Source: Pseudomonadota bacterium
GTDB taxonomy: Bacteria; Pseudomonadota; Gammaproteobacteria; Xanthomonadales; Ahniellaceae
DNA: 64,000 nucleotides
Direction of reading: 5' to 3'
Assembly (NCBI GenBank): GCA_022843465.1
Contig: JALHNO010000002.1
Span: forward strand, 248,001-312,000
A program made the translations under genes and the position numbers. Under the pieces are notes generated by a model. That model was given only the letters and a program-made list of their open reading frames with translations, did not search any database and had not been told where the DNA came from. Every line of letters begins with the position of its first letter. The first letter of the stretch is position 1. Below, piece by piece: positions 50,521 through 59,137 of the stretch.

Positions 50521-51261
50521 ATGGCATCGAAGTCCGTCAGTTCCAGATTGCATGGCCTGCTCGAAACCTTGCAGGCCCTCTCCGACCCCGCTCGCGAGCC
50601 CTTGAATGCGTCGCCACAGCTCGCCGCACTGAAGTCCTGGCAGAGCGAGCGCCTGGGCAAGAGCTTCGCGGCACTGCGCAGCCATCCGCGGTTCGGCCAG
50701 GCCGCCGAGTTTTTCCTCAGTGACCTTTATGGTGCCGGTGATGTCAGCTGGCGCGATCGTGATGTCAGCCGCATCCTGCCGGTGATGACCCGGTGGCTGC
50801 CGGACTCCGTGCTGCTCACTCTCGCCGAGGCGCTTGAGCTCGATCGACTGTCGCGCGAATTCGACATCGAGATGGCACGCGCCCTGGGTGCCGGCGCCGT
50901 CGACACCGCGTCCTATGGCGTCGCCTATCGCCTGGTCGGCGATGCGGTGAATCGCCGCCGCCAGATTGCCTTGATCCGCATTGTCGGTGAGGAACTCGAG
51001 CGCATCGTGCGCAAGCCCTTTGTGCTCGGCGTGCTCAAACTGGCCCGGGGTCCCGCGCGCGGTGCCGGTCTGGCGTCCCTGCAGGCCTTTCTGGAACGCG
51101 GCTTTGCCGCTTTCCGGCACATGGGTCCGGCGAAGGAATTTCTCGACACCATCGTCCGTGGCGAGACCGAGGCGATGCAACGTCTCTTCAAGGGCCATCC
51201 CGACCCATTTGGATTTGGCTCGGGGCAGTGGGCGGGGCCTCAGTCAGGGCCCGCCGGCTAG
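50521..51261 (+). CDS. Conserved hypothetical protein with FFLSDLYG motif
   Basis: 246 residues, soluble, mostly helical, no signal peptide or membrane segment. A recognisable central motif is AEFFLSDLYGAGD followed by WRDRDVSRILP. I know this as a conserved proteobacterial hypothetical pattern but cannot give a function. Its stop overlaps the convergent PHA-system gene stop by 4 bases. Neighbours suggest, but do not show, a link to PHA metabolism. Confidence 0.6.
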   Translation: MASKSVSSRLHGLLETLQALSDPAREPLNASPQLAALKSWQSERLGKSFAALRSHPRFGQAAEFFLSDLYGAGDVSWRDRDVSRILPVMTRWLPDSVLLTLAEALELDRLSREFDIEMARALGAGAVDTASYGVAYRLVGDAVNRRRQIALIRIVGEELERIVRKPFVLGVLKLARGPARGAGLASLQAFLERGFAAFRHMGPAKEFLDTIVRGETEAMQRLFKGHPDPFGFGSGQWAGPQSGPAG

Positions 51262-51533
51262 CCGAATTCCTCATCGAGAACGCGCAGAATCTCGTTCTCG
51301 ACGGCGCTCCGGATGGCCATCAACAGAAAGCCGAGCCTGACGTTCACCTTCACGACGCCTTTCCCCAGTTCGATGTGACCATCGACACCGGTGCGGCTGA
51401 AGTGGAGCACGTTGCCTTCCCACTCGTGCGTCACCGAGAACTTGCGGGCGATCGAGGCGGTCAGCCGGTCTACCGATGCGCGCGCGTCCTTGAGGTTCTT
51501 GGCGTGCTTTCTTGTGATCGAAATGGTGCTCAT
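51258..51533 (-). CDS. Polyhydroxyalkanoic acid system family protein
   Basis: 91 residues matching the small PHA-system family (PHA_gran_rgn type): MSTISITRKHAKNLKDAR at the start, then GNVLHFSRTGVDGHIELG and the helical end LLMAIRSAVENEILRVLDEEFG. These proteins are encoded near phasins and PHA synthases; molecular role not established. Divergent from the cupredoxin gene at 51617 and convergent with the FFLSDLYG gene. Confidence 0.8.
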   Translation of the reverse strand: MSTISITRKHAKNLKDARASVDRLTASIARKFSVTHEWEGNVLHFSRTGVDGHIELGKGVVKVNVRLGFLLMAIRSAVENEILRVLDEEFG

Positions 51534-51616
51534 CCGGTCCCTGTCTTTAGTAAGTGGTTCAAGGCCTTGCTTGCGTTAAGATGATGCCAGATATCCAGCG
51601 GGATGGAGGCTCTCCG

Positions 51617-52282
51617 ATGCGACGATTGTGCAGGCTGGTGATTGTTTTCGGGGCGACATCGGTCTGCCAGGCCGGAGACATCAGCGGCGAACTCAAGTTG
51701 CTCTCCGGCGGCGCCGTGCTGCGTGCCAGCGAGGCGCAGGAGGCGGTGATCTACTTTCGTTCGCGGACCCCAGTGCTGGTCGAGCCGAAGGCAACGCCGC
51801 ACCTGATGAGCACCCGGCGCAAGCAGTTCGTCCCGCGTGTGCTGGCGATTGCGGCCGGCGAGTCGGTGCGATTCCCGAACGAGGATCCGATTCTGCACAA
51901 CGTTTTTTCGCAATCGCCGAACAATGCCTTCGACACCGGCCAGTATGGTCGTGGCGAAGGCAAGACCACCCTGTTCACCAAGCCAGGACTGGTCCGCGTC
52001 TACTGCAATGTGCATCATTCGATGTATGGCTTTGTGCTGGTGCTCGATACCCCGTTTCACACGCGACCCGATGCCCAGGGCCGGTTCCGTCTGACCGGTC
52101 TGCCCGATGGTGAGGGTGAACTGGTGATCTACCATGACCGCGGCGCGCCCCTGCGGCGCCTGCTGGTGGTAGGTGAGCAGGAACCCCTGAGCATCACCCT
52201 GGAGCTCAATCGGCGCAAGGTGCCGGCGCATACCAACAAGTTCGGCAAGCCCTACGCACGGAGCAACAATGCAAGCTACTAA
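51617..52282 (+). CDS. Periplasmic amicyanin-like cupredoxin protein
   Basis: About 221 residues with a signal peptide (RLVIVFGATSVCQAG). A type 1 copper set is visible: His94 in PILHNVF, then Cys130-x2-His133-x2-Met136 in YCNVHHSMYG, the amicyanin spacing. The C-terminus (PDAQGRFRLTGLPDGEGEL) looks like a carboxypeptidase-regulatory beta-sandwich. Resembles proteins annotated as methylamine-utilisation or plastocyanin-like. The ATG follows a perfect GGAGG. Overlaps the kinase gene by 14 bases, so the two are probably co-expressed and perhaps functionally linked. Confidence 0.8.
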   Translation: MRRLCRLVIVFGATSVCQAGDISGELKLLSGGAVLRASEAQEAVIYFRSRTPVLVEPKATPHLMSTRRKQFVPRVLAIAAGESVRFPNEDPILHNVFSQSPNNAFDTGQYGRGEGKTTLFTKPGLVRVYCNVHHSMYGFVLVLDTPFHTRPDAQGRFRLTGLPDGEGELVIYHDRGAPLRRLLVVGEQEPLSITLELNRRKVPAHTNKFGKPYARSNNASY

Positions 52283-54977
52283 ACCGGGTTTTCGGCTGCC
52301 GCTGGCATTCGGAATTTTTGCCATCTGCGCGGGCCTGATCATCATCGTGGTCGCGGCAACCCTCTTCATTACCTGGAGCCAGGGCCGCAAGATCGCCGAT
52401 GACAACGTCCGTCGCTCGCTCGATACCAGTGCCAGCGTCCAGGACGAATTCCGCCTCGCACGACTTGAGTTGCTGCAGACCACGATCCAGAACATTGCCG
52501 AGGACACCTCGGTGAAGGCCTATTTTGAAAGCGCCGTGGTAGACAGCGAGCTCGGCTTGGGCGATGACCCCATGCTCACCGGCGAGGTCTCGCTGCAGGA
52601 TCTGCTGGCCGAGCGCCAGCAGCAGTACCAGTTCGACCTGGGTATCTTCATGGATGCGAGCGGCAGCGTCGTTGCGCGTACCGATGAAACCGAGGCGATC
52701 GAGCAGAATCTTTCCGGTGATCTCTTCATCAACGCTTCGATCGAGCGTGCGAAACCAATCTCGGGCTACTGGCGGCAGCAGGATGTGCTGTACCAGGCCG
52801 CCATCATGCCGATCATTCGTGACGAGAATCTGCTTGGTTTCCTGTTGCTGGCGCGCGAGGTCAACGACGAATTCGCCAGCAAGGTCGGCAAGGTCAGCGG
52901 CGCCGATATCGCCTATGTGGTGGTGAAGAACGAAGCCCCCATGCTCTTTGCCAGTTCGCTGGGCGCCCAGGAGCGCGAAGCCTTCAGTGCCGCCGTGCTG
53001 CAAAATTCTGCGCTGAAAGCGAGCGTCATTGCCGCTACCGCGATGGAGGGCGTGAAGCTGTCCTTTGCGGGCAAGTCATGGCTGGCCAGGATCGCACCAG
53101 TGGATGTCGATTCCGGGCCGAATCTCGGCAACACGGTCATCCTTACTTCGGCCGACCGGGCCTACGCCGGATTTCAACGGATTCTGAATCTGGTTCTGCT
53201 GACCGGGCTCGGTTCCCTGCTCGCGGCGCTGCCGATTTCCTACCTGCTGGCCAAGGGCGTGCTGCGGCCGGTCAAGGTGTTGGCCAAGGCGGCAGAAGAA
53301 GCTGCCTCGGGAAATTTCCGCACGCATCTCTCCTTGTCGGGCAACGATGAACTGGCCAGTCTGTCGCGTTCCTTTGACCGATTGCTGTCGGAGTTGCGCG
53401 AGAAGAGCGATATCGAAGGCTATGTCTCGAACCTGTCCCGTTTCCTGCCGGAACCCTCGGCGCAACGTGCTCCCGGGAGTTCGACGCCACCCGCGGGTTC
53501 GCCGGTCCCGACCCTGCGGGCTCCGACGCTGGGGATGCGTGTCCTGCTGGGCATCGAGTGTCGCGCCCTGGCGCGCCCGATGAGCAAGGAGCAGAGCATC
53601 GAGGCGGGACAGGGGCTGGATGCTTACGCCAGGGCGGTCGAGATCGCCGCCCATCGCGGTGGCGGGCAACTCCTCAGTTTCAGCGGGACGCGTGCCATCA
53701 TCGGTTTCTCCGGAGACCAGGCGATGCTGCGCGCATTGCGCAGCGTGCGCCACCTTCGCCGTGACAGCCTGCTTGATGACGGCCTGGCCAGCAGTCTGGC
53801 TTTCTCCCTGCATCAGGGCGACATCGTCGAAGGCCAGCTGGCCCTGGCTGGCGGCAGTGTTCCGGTGGCCGGAGGCGGCGCGATCTATCAGTTGGAGCGC
53901 CTGCTTGCCGAGTCCGTCGAGGCGGGGCTGTTCATTGCAAAGCCCATGCTCGAGTCGTTACAGGCCCTGCATCCGTTCGAGGTCAAGCCGGTGACCGGTC
54001 TGGTTTCCGGCCGCCATTTCCCCGGTGTGACGCTGGACGCCCTGGACGATCTGGAGCCGCTGCCCGCAGTCGCTGAAGACACTTCCAGTCGTTACGCCAC
54101 TGTGGTGACTCCGGTTACCGCAGCGGCGCAGACCCGTCGCGGCGGCAGTGATATTGCCCTGGGCACGGTGTTCGGTGGCCGTTACGAGATCCTCTCCGAG
54201 CTGGGTGCCGGCGGCATGGGTGTGGTCTACAAGGCACGTGACCTGGAGCTTGACGATCTGGTCGCCATCAAGATGCTGCGCGGCGCAGCGATGATGGATG
54301 CCGAGCAGCTCGATCGCCTGAAGAGCGAGCTGAAACTGGCACGCAAGATCACCCATCCCAATGTGCTGCGCACCTTCGACTTTGGCGATCACGAGGGTCG
54401 GCCGTACATCTCGATGGAGTATGTGCGCGGGATGACCCTGCGCTATCTGATCAAGCAGGCCGGGCGGATTCCGTTCTCGGCTGGCTTGCGCATCGCCAAG
54501 CAGCTCTGTGCCGGCCTCAACGCAGCGCACGAGGTTGGCGTGCTGCACCGTGACATCAAGCCGGAAAATCTGATCCTGGAACAGAGCGGCAACGCCAAGC
54601 TGATGGACTTCGGCATCGCCCGACCGATCCGTCGCATGGAACCCGGGCACACCCAGCCCGGCATGTTTGTCGGCACGCCACATTACTCCGCGCCCGAGCA
54701 ACTCGCCGGTGACGAAGTCGATCATCGTGCCGACATCTATTCAAGCGGCGTCCTGCTCTCCGAGATGTTCTGCGGGAAGTTGCCCTTTACCGGCGCCAAC
54801 ACCATGGAAATCTACATGGCGCAGATGCAGCAGAGCCCGATTCGTCCGTCCGAGTACTGGCCGGAAATTCCGCCCGAACTCGAGCAGGTGATTCTGCGCT
54901 GCATCGCCCGTGCACCCGATGAGCGATTCCAGAGCGTTGGCGAGCTTGGCGTGGCACTGGCCGCGATCCGGGTCTGA
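52269..54977 (+). CDS. Transmembrane receptor Ser/Thr kinase with cyclase-homology domain
   Basis: 902 residues. Order: transmembrane helix (11-35), a periplasmic sensor of ~270 residues (dCache-like appearance), second helix (about 304-325), HAMP (about 326-378), a class III cyclase-homology domain (about 423-600, e.g. GGGQLLSFSG, LHQGDIVEGQL) lacking the metal-binding Asp residues, and a Hanks-type kinase (about 637-900): GAGGMGVVYKA, Lys668 in VAIKML, HRDIKPEN with Asp762, DFG Asp780, GTPHYSAPE. The kinase looks active and the cyclase inactive. Overlaps the cupredoxin gene; an outer-membrane protein and FHA protein follow. Confidence 0.85.
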   Translation: MQATKPGFRLPLAFGIFAICAGLIIIVVAATLFITWSQGRKIADDNVRRSLDTSASVQDEFRLARLELLQTTIQNIAEDTSVKAYFESAVVDSELGLGDDPMLTGEVSLQDLLAERQQQYQFDLGIFMDASGSVVARTDETEAIEQNLSGDLFINASIERAKPISGYWRQQDVLYQAAIMPIIRDENLLGFLLLAREVNDEFASKVGKVSGADIAYVVVKNEAPMLFASSLGAQEREAFSAAVLQNSALKASVIAATAMEGVKLSFAGKSWLARIAPVDVDSGPNLGNTVILTSADRAYAGFQRILNLVLLTGLGSLLAALPISYLLAKGVLRPVKVLAKAAEEAASGNFRTHLSLSGNDELASLSRSFDRLLSELREKSDIEGYVSNLSRFLPEPSAQRAPGSSTPPAGSPVPTLRAPTLGMRVLLGIECRALARPMSKEQSIEAGQGLDAYARAVEIAAHRGGGQLLSFSGTRAIIGFSGDQAMLRALRSVRHLRRDSLLDDGLASSLAFSLHQGDIVEGQLALAGGSVPVAGGGAIYQLERLLAESVEAGLFIAKPMLESLQALHPFEVKPVTGLVSGRHFPGVTLDALDDLEPLPAVAEDTSSRYATVVTPVTAAAQTRRGGSDIALGTVFGGRYEILSELGAGGMGVVYKARDLELDDLVAIKMLRGAAMMDAEQLDRLKSELKLARKITHPNVLRTFDFGDHEGRPYISMEYVRGMTLRYLIKQAGRIPFSAGLRIAKQLCAGLNAAHEVGVLHRDIKPENLILEQSGNAKLMDFGIARPIRRMEPGHTQPGMFVGTPHYSAPEQLAGDEVDHRADIYSSGVLLSEMFCGKLPFTGANTMEIYMAQMQQSPIRPSEYWPEIPPELEQVILRCIARAPDERFQSVGELGVALAAIRV

Positions 54978-55020
54978 TCATCCGGACGCGAATGTCGTAC
55001 AACTGAAGCAGGAGTAGGCA

Positions 55021-56109
55021 ATGGACGCGATTCCACGTGTTTGGGTCCTGTGGGTGCTCTTGATCGGCGCCAGCGGGTCGCTGCTTGCGCAGGACCCCCT
55101 TGCGGATCTCAGCGTCGAGCCCCCGGCGAGCGGGTGGATCACCCAGGGCGACGTCTTGTTGCGGGCAGAACGCACCGAATCGATTCCGGCCCGTGCGGAT
55201 GCCCTTGAGCGCCTGCGCTTCCGCGGCCGCTTTGGTCTGCGTCGCGAATTCGACCGGGTCGAATTCGGCGCCACCCTGGAGGGCGCGGCCGGATCGGATC
55301 GCAACCAGGACAATCGCGCCAACAACGACAATGAGCGCAGTGACAGCGTCAACCTCGATGAGCTCTATCTGCGTTGGCGTGCCGGCGAGAACACCACGCT
55401 GCTGGCCGGGAAAACGGTGTTTCCGATCGCCTTGACACCGCTGATCTGGGATGACGATCTGCGCCCGATCGGTCTGAGCGCCAGTCACTCCATCAGCGTC
55501 GGCGACTTCAATCGCCTTGGTCTCGTTGGCGGCTATTTTGCCGGTGATCATCTCTACGATGACGAGTCGCGGATCGCAGCACTGCAGCTGGGCTGGTTCT
55601 GGCGTGAGGGCATGGACTTCAGTGGCGACGCGCAACTCGCCTGGCTGGATTTTTCCGACCTCCAGACCCTGGTGGATCGCGGGCTCGGGCGCACCAATCG
55701 ACGCGTCGCTGGTGTCCTGGTCAGCGACTATCGCCTGGTCGATCTGCAGATCGGGATACAGGCCCGGGTCAACGAAGCCTTGTGGCGTGCGCGCCTCGAC
55801 GTGGTCCGCAATACCGGTGCCGACGACAATGCCGACGGCGCCCGCTTCAGCGCGATCTATGGCGACAGTCGCCAGGCCGGTGGTCTGGAGGTCGGCGTCG
55901 CTGTCCAGCGCTTCCAGCGCGATGCGGTGGTTGCCGCATTCACTTCGGATGATTGGTGGTTCCATAGTTTTGCGCGCGGCGTGATGCCGTGGGTCGCCTA
56001 TGGCATCAGTGATCACTGGCGCCTGCAGTTGTCTGGCTTCCGCGAGACCCGCGATGGTCTGGCCGACTCCACCGATCGCCTGCTGCTCGATCTGCGCGGG
56101 ACGTGGTAG
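55021..56109 (+). CDS. Predicted outer-membrane beta-barrel protein (porin-like)
   Basis: 362 residues. Signal peptide ending SLLAQ; the mature part has alternating amphipathic strands (LRFRGRFGLRREF, LDELYLRWRAGENTTLLAGK) and ends in Trp (LLLDLRGTW), the C-terminal aromatic typical of BAM substrates. ATG follows AGGAG. Lies 43 bases after the kinase gene and in the same direction. May be a porin-type protein for an unknown solute; no close family recognised. Confidence 0.65.
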   Translation: MDAIPRVWVLWVLLIGASGSLLAQDPLADLSVEPPASGWITQGDVLLRAERTESIPARADALERLRFRGRFGLRREFDRVEFGATLEGAAGSDRNQDNRANNDNERSDSVNLDELYLRWRAGENTTLLAGKTVFPIALTPLIWDDDLRPIGLSASHSISVGDFNRLGLVGGYFAGDHLYDDESRIAALQLGWFWREGMDFSGDAQLAWLDFSDLQTLVDRGLGRTNRRVAGVLVSDYRLVDLQIGIQARVNEALWRARLDVVRNTGADDNADGARFSAIYGDSRQAGGLEVGVAVQRFQRDAVVAAFTSDDWWFHSFARGVMPWVAYGISDHWRLQLSGFRETRDGLADSTDRLLLDLRGTW

Positions 56110-56298
56110 ACCGGGATCGCCTCATGGTGACCGGCATCGCCAACCGCAACTGGACGGCTGCAGCTGTGCCCCTGATCACGATTGCTGATTCTCCTGCAGC
56201 CCAACGCCGTGCGTTCTGTGGGGGTATTGTGGGCAGCGCCGGGGCTGGCAGCCGCGTCGCAACCTGCTAGAGTCGCCCCGTCCAGATTGCAGAACGAT

Positions 56299-57198
56299 AT
56301 GCGGCTAAATTTCCCGCAAGGCGAACGCCAGGACGTGCTGCTCAAGGAGGGCGAAACCAGTATCGGTTCGGCTCCCGGCAGTGACGTCGAAATCAAGGGT
56401 GAGGGCGTGGTGACATCACACGCCGTCATCACGGTTGATGCGCGCGGACCTGTGCTCTGGGTGCGATCCGCCGACGCCTGGACACACGTGAATGGCCGAC
56501 CGATCCGCGAGAAGGCGATTCTGCGTACGGGCGACCTGATCAGTGTCGGCGGCGTCAGCCTGCTGCTGAAGCCAGATCATGATGAGTCGATCAGCAAACA
56601 TCTTCCTCCGGCAACGGAGCCAGAGGCCGACATGAGCGATTCCGGACAGGAAACCCGATTTCGAATGACGCCACCCAAGGCGCTGCTGCGGGGGGTCTCC
56701 GGTCCCTACTTCGGCAAGGTACTGGCCGTTCCAGGGCGACTGGTGATTGGGCGTGGCAGCGAATGCGATCTGGTGCTTGATGAGCCGGAGATGTCACGCA
56801 AGCATGCACTGATCGAAGTCACGCCCGCCGGAATTTACCTGCGCGATATGGGGTCTTCCAACGGCACCTTCGTCAATGGTGTGCAGGTGCGTGACGCGGT
56901 GCTTTATTCGGGCGATCAGATCGCCTTCGATCGCAATCGCTTTCTGGTCGAGGCGCCAGGCATGCCGACCCGTGCCGAGGGCCAGGTCCAGGTCGCGCAG
57001 TCATCGACCTCGTCAGCAAGCACGACCCAGGCGATTCCGGCCGTGCCGGCAGCGACCACAGGTGCTGCACCGACCAGCGCGCCGGCAGAACCGGCAGCCG
57101 CTGCGCGCAGTGGCAGCAGTCCCTGGTTGCCTCTGTTGATAGGCGTCGCCATTGCGGCTGCCCTGGTGCTGTTGCTGCTGGGCGTCAAACAGGCCTGA
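56299..57198 (+). CDS. Tail-anchored double-FHA domain protein
   Basis: About 299 residues. First FHA (about 20-90) is degenerate: IGSAPG replaces the phosphothreonine-binding IGR. Second FHA (about 148-215) is canonical: IGRGSECDL, SRKHALIE, SSNGTFVNG. A Ser/Thr/Ala/Pro-rich linker leads to a C-terminal transmembrane helix (about 275-297). It would bind phosphothreonine peptides in the cytoplasm at the membrane, so the kinase at 52269 is a natural partner. Start at 56299 (MRLNFPQGE) chosen on domain grounds; ribosome site weak. Its stop abuts the convergent msrQ stop. Confidence 0.82.
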   Translation: MRLNFPQGERQDVLLKEGETSIGSAPGSDVEIKGEGVVTSHAVITVDARGPVLWVRSADAWTHVNGRPIREKAILRTGDLISVGGVSLLLKPDHDESISKHLPPATEPEADMSDSGQETRFRMTPPKALLRGVSGPYFGKVLAVPGRLVIGRGSECDLVLDEPEMSRKHALIEVTPAGIYLRDMGSSNGTFVNGVQVRDAVLYSGDQIAFDRNRFLVEAPGMPTRAEGQVQVAQSSTSSASTTQAIPAVPAATTGAAPTSAPAEPAAAARSGSSPWLPLLIGVAIAAALVLLLLGVKQA

Positions 57199-57855
57199 TC
57201 AGGGTGTTGGTCCGTGTTGGCGCGGGGGCGAATTGCCCTCCCGTGTCGCCGGCGGACGGGTCACTGACCCGGCCGCCTGACGCCAATGCCAGTAGACGCG
57301 CAGGGCCAGCAGCACGAACAGGATTCCGGCATAGACCAGGGGCTCGCGCAGATCGAGCTTGACCAGCCAGAGAAAATGCAGCACGCCGAGAATTCCGCAC
57401 AAATAGACCAGGCGATGCAATGCCTGCCAGCGTTTGCCCAGCCGGCGGATCATGCCGCGGGTCGAGGTCAGCGCCAGCGGCAGCATCAGCAGCCAGGCGA
57501 GAAAGCCCACGGTAATGAATGGCCGCTTGGCGATGTCGGCGAAGATCTGCGACCAGAAGCCGCCGAGGTCGAGGACCAGATACGTGCTCAGGTGCAGGGT
57601 CGCGTAGAAGAATGCATACAGCCCGAGCATGCGGCGCAGTTGAACCAGTCGGGTCCAGCCGGTGAACCGTCGCACCGGCGTCACCGCGAGGGTCAGCAGC
57701 AACAGGCGCAGTGCCCAATTTCCGGTGCGATGGGTGATCTGCTGCACCGGGTCCGGGCCGAGCGTATTCTGGTAGACATCCCAGGCGAGCCAGGCGACTG
57801 GGCACAGGCAGAGCAGAAAGACCGCGAGCCTGAAGGCATTGAAGGGCTTTGGCAT
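57199..57855 (-). CDS. msrQ: MsrQ haem-binding membrane subunit
   Basis: About 218 residues, six hydrophobic helices, ferric-reductase-like b-type haem protein that passes quinone electrons to MsrP. His in HRTGNWALR, FYATLHLSTYL, WQALHRLVYL and GVLHFLWLV are the expected haem ligands. Start shares one base with the msrP stop. msrP-msrQ is the usual pair for periplasmic protein methionine sulfoxide repair. Confidence 0.93.
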   Translation of the reverse strand: MPKPFNAFRLAVFLLCLCPVAWLAWDVYQNTLGPDPVQQITHRTGNWALRLLLLTLAVTPVRRFTGWTRLVQLRRMLGLYAFFYATLHLSTYLVLDLGGFWSQIFADIAKRPFITVGFLAWLLMLPLALTSTRGMIRRLGKRWQALHRLVYLCGILGVLHFLWLVKLDLREPLVYAGILFVLLALRVYWHWRQAAGSVTRPPATREGNSPPRQHGPTP

Positions 57856-58835
57856 CAGAAATTTTTGGCCAGGTCCATGCCCGTGTACAGGCTGGCGACC
57901 TGTTCGCCGTAGCCGTTGAAAGGCAGGGTCTTGATACGCGAGTTGAACAGGCTGGCACCGCTGGCGATGCGGCGTTCCGTCGCCTGGCTCCAGCGCGGGT
58001 GGCTGACATCGGGGTTGACGTTCGAGTAGAAGCCATACTCGCTGGGCGCGCTCTGGTTCCAGGAGGTGGCCGGCTGGCGCTCGCTGAAACTGATCCGGAC
58101 GATGGCCTTGATGCTCTTGAATCCGTATTTCCACGGCACCACCAGGCGCAGGGGTGCGCCGTTCTGGTTTGGCAACCAGCGGCCGTACATCCCGACCGCA
58201 AGCAGGCTCAGCGGATTCATCGCCTCGTCAATCCGCAGTCCTTCGCGATAGGGCCAGTCGAGCACCCGATAGCGTTGCCCGGGCATCTGCTTGACGTCGC
58301 GCAGGGTCTGGAAGGCGACGTAGCGGGCCTTCGATGTCGGCTTGAAGCGCTTGAGCAGATCGCCCAGGCCAAAGCCCACCCAGGGGATCACCATCGACCA
58401 GCCTTCGACGCAGCGCAGCCGGTAGATGCGCTCTTCCATCGCATGCGGCTGGATCAGGCTGTCGAGGTCGAGGGTACCCGGAGCCTCGCATTCGCCGTCA
58501 ATCTGAACCTGCCAGGGACGTGCCTTGAAATCCTGCGCATTGGCTACCGGATCGTCCTTGCCCGTGCCGAATTCGTAGTAGTTGTTGTAGTGGGTCGCGT
58601 CGTGGAAACTGGTCATTGCCTCCGATGTGCTGAACGGAGAAGTTTTCAGCGTGACCAGTTCGCGCGCTTTCGGCGGGGCTGCCGCGTTCGTTTCCGCCCC
58701 GGTTTCGCTGCTGCAACCAGCGAGGCCGGCGCCGGCGGCAATGAGGGCGGCACGCATCAGCCGGCGGCGCTCGTGGAACGTCCGCTCGTCGGTGATTTCC
58801 GAGGGCAGGACGGATTCGGGATTCTTGATCAGCAT
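57855..58835 (-). CDS. msrP: Protein-methionine-sulfoxide reductase catalytic subunit MsrP
   Basis: 326-residue periplasmic molybdoenzyme of the sulfite oxidase family; reduces methionine sulfoxide in exported proteins. Mo-pterin Cys142 in [11 protein letters not shown]; family blocks [19 protein letters not shown] and [10 protein letters not shown]. The N-terminus combines twin Arg ([10 protein letters not shown]) with a lipobox LAGC at Cys41, unlike E. coli MsrP, suggesting a Tat-exported lipoprotein. Followed by msrQ. Confidence 0.95.
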   Translation of the reverse strand: MLIKNPESVLPSEITDERTFHERRRLMRAALIAAGAGLAGCSSETGAETNAAAPPKARELVTLKTSPFSTSEAMTSFHDATHYNNYYEFGTGKDDPVANAQDFKARPWQVQIDGECEAPGTLDLDSLIQPHAMEERIYRLRCVEGWSMVIPWVGFGLGDLLKRFKPTSKARYVAFQTLRDVKQMPGQRYRVLDWPYREGLRIDEAMNPLSLLAVGMYGRWLPNQNGAPLRLVVPWKYGFKSIKAIVRISFSERQPATSWNQSAPSEYGFYSNVNPDVSHPRWSQATERRIASGASLFNSRIKTLPFNGYGEQVASLYTGMDLAKNF

Positions 58836-59137
58836 GGGTCACCTCGATAGAGCGGACCGGCGCCATCACCGGATTCTTTCAGCTGAGATTCTGGCAGGTC
58901 GGGCGTGCAGGTCAGGTCGTGGTCCTGCCTGCTCCGATCGGAGGCCGCCAGCTGCCGCGCCGCGGCTGCGTCAGCTGCGCCTGCGCTCGTGCCCGGCTTG
59001 CCATCTTGCTGGCTTTTTTGCTTCGAATGCTCCGTGCTAGTGTCGGGCAATCGCCGCACTGCAGCAGATTCAGTGTGGCAACCGTTTCCTCAACCCAGCG
59101 CGGACCGGCTTTCCTGGCGGGCCGAGAAGGAGTCATC
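58836..59137. other. Divergent intergenic region msrP/serC
   Basis: About 302 bases with the upstream regions of both genes. I see no gene and no convincing promoter with both boxes; a T-rich stretch near 59015 and AAGGAG at 59127-59132 (serC ribosome site) are the only clear signals. Confidence 0.5.
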
